Assembly (NCBI GenBank): GCA_964569055.1 | Contig: CAZMSZ010000034.1 | Coordinates: 1-33,648 of the forward strand | Length of the DNA stretch: 33,648 nt | Origin: JAWLGW01 sp964569055 | GTDB taxonomy: Bacteria > Planctomycetota > J058 | Direction of reading: 5' to 3' | Shown: positions 33,552 through 33,648 of the stretch, piece after piece | Position numbering within the stretch: the first letter of the stretch is position 1 | Layout: each line of letters begins with the position of its first letter | Program-made: the position numbers and the translations under genes | The notes under the pieces: generated by a model | What the model was told of the DNA's origin: nothing | The model's database searches: none | Seen by the model: only the letters and a program-made list of their open reading frames with translations

Positions 33552-33621
33552 GCCGAATGACCGTCTCGTGACCGCCCGCGGCCCTAGCCCGCACCCGAAG
33601 GGCCCGCGCAAGCCGCGCGGA

Positions 33622-33639
33622 GGCGCAGCTTGCTGCGCC
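33622..33639. terminator. Perfect 7-base hairpin near right edge
   Basis: Arms ggcgcag (33622-33628) and ctgcgcc (33633-33639) enclose the tetraloop cttg. No T-run follows before the window ends. It may terminate a transcript from beyond the right edge or be an element of the upstream region. Confidence 0.35.
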
Positions 33640-33648
33640 GAGCACGGC

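Noticed and set aside
33540..33648. tRNA or other structured RNA at the right edge
   Set aside because: No cloverleaf arms or T-loop sequence; only one 7-base hairpin is visible.

Overview
The window is a very GC-rich bacterial chromosome segment with tightly packed genes, many start codons other than ATG, and an unusual load of phosphorylation-type signalling genes. It holds three active-looking Ser/Thr kinases, one pseudokinase, two SpoIIE/PP2C-type proteins, an RsbW-like kinase, two histidine kinases with a response regulator, a diguanylate cyclase, an ECF sigma/anti-sigma pair and a housekeeping-type sigma-70. The kinase style (one has DWG in place of DFG), the FecR-type anti-sigma factor and the sequence around sigma region 4 fit Planctomycetota best, with Myxococcota or a related deep lineage as the alternative. 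This placement is inference from motifs. There are three 100-N blocks (4081-4180, 27095-27194, 28042-28141), so this is a scaffold from a draft or metagenome assembly.

Layout. Positions 1-266 are low-complexity sequence and degenerate repeats. Positions 267-5875 hold a large membrane Ser/Thr kinase (+), a gene start cut by the first gap (+), and a cytosolic Ser/Thr kinase (-). From 6019 to 11703 runs a four-gene + strand block with overlapping or abutting ends: rsgA, a five-zinc-finger SpoIIE phosphatase, a PTPS/QueD-family enzyme, and a three-zinc-finger SpoIIE paralogue that has lost its metal-binding aspartates. An ECF sigma factor and a zinc-binding FecR-type anti-sigma factor follow (11813-13568). 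A lipoprotein faces them on the - strand (13620-14342).

Positions 21024-14470 (-) form a compact operon: porin, YfiR-like periplasmic protein, membrane histidine kinase, single-domain response regulator, hybrid histidine kinase. Diverging from it is a kinase with DWG and six membrane segments (21347-23335). Next come a gamma-carbonic-anhydrase-like hexapeptide protein (-), a primary-type sigma-70 (24173-25591), a pseudokinase fused to a Gly/Pro-rich tail with more than 40 visible DPF motifs (25658-29008, interrupted by two gaps), and a zinc-finger/YIP1 membrane protein. A diguanylate cyclase (-), an M28 peptidase with a PDZ domain (-), an RsbW-like kinase (+) and an Ala/Glu/Arg-rich lipoprotein (-) complete the window.

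The strongest candidates for something undescribed are two. One is the pair of CPxC...HxxxC zinc-finger SpoIIE proteins, one catalytically intact and one apparently dead, flanking a pterin enzyme. The other is the DPF-repeat pseudokinase, whose start region carries an inverted repeat directly against its -10 box. Several promoters can be read by eye (TATAAT or TATACT boxes), and two of them imply leaderless or nearly leaderless transcripts.
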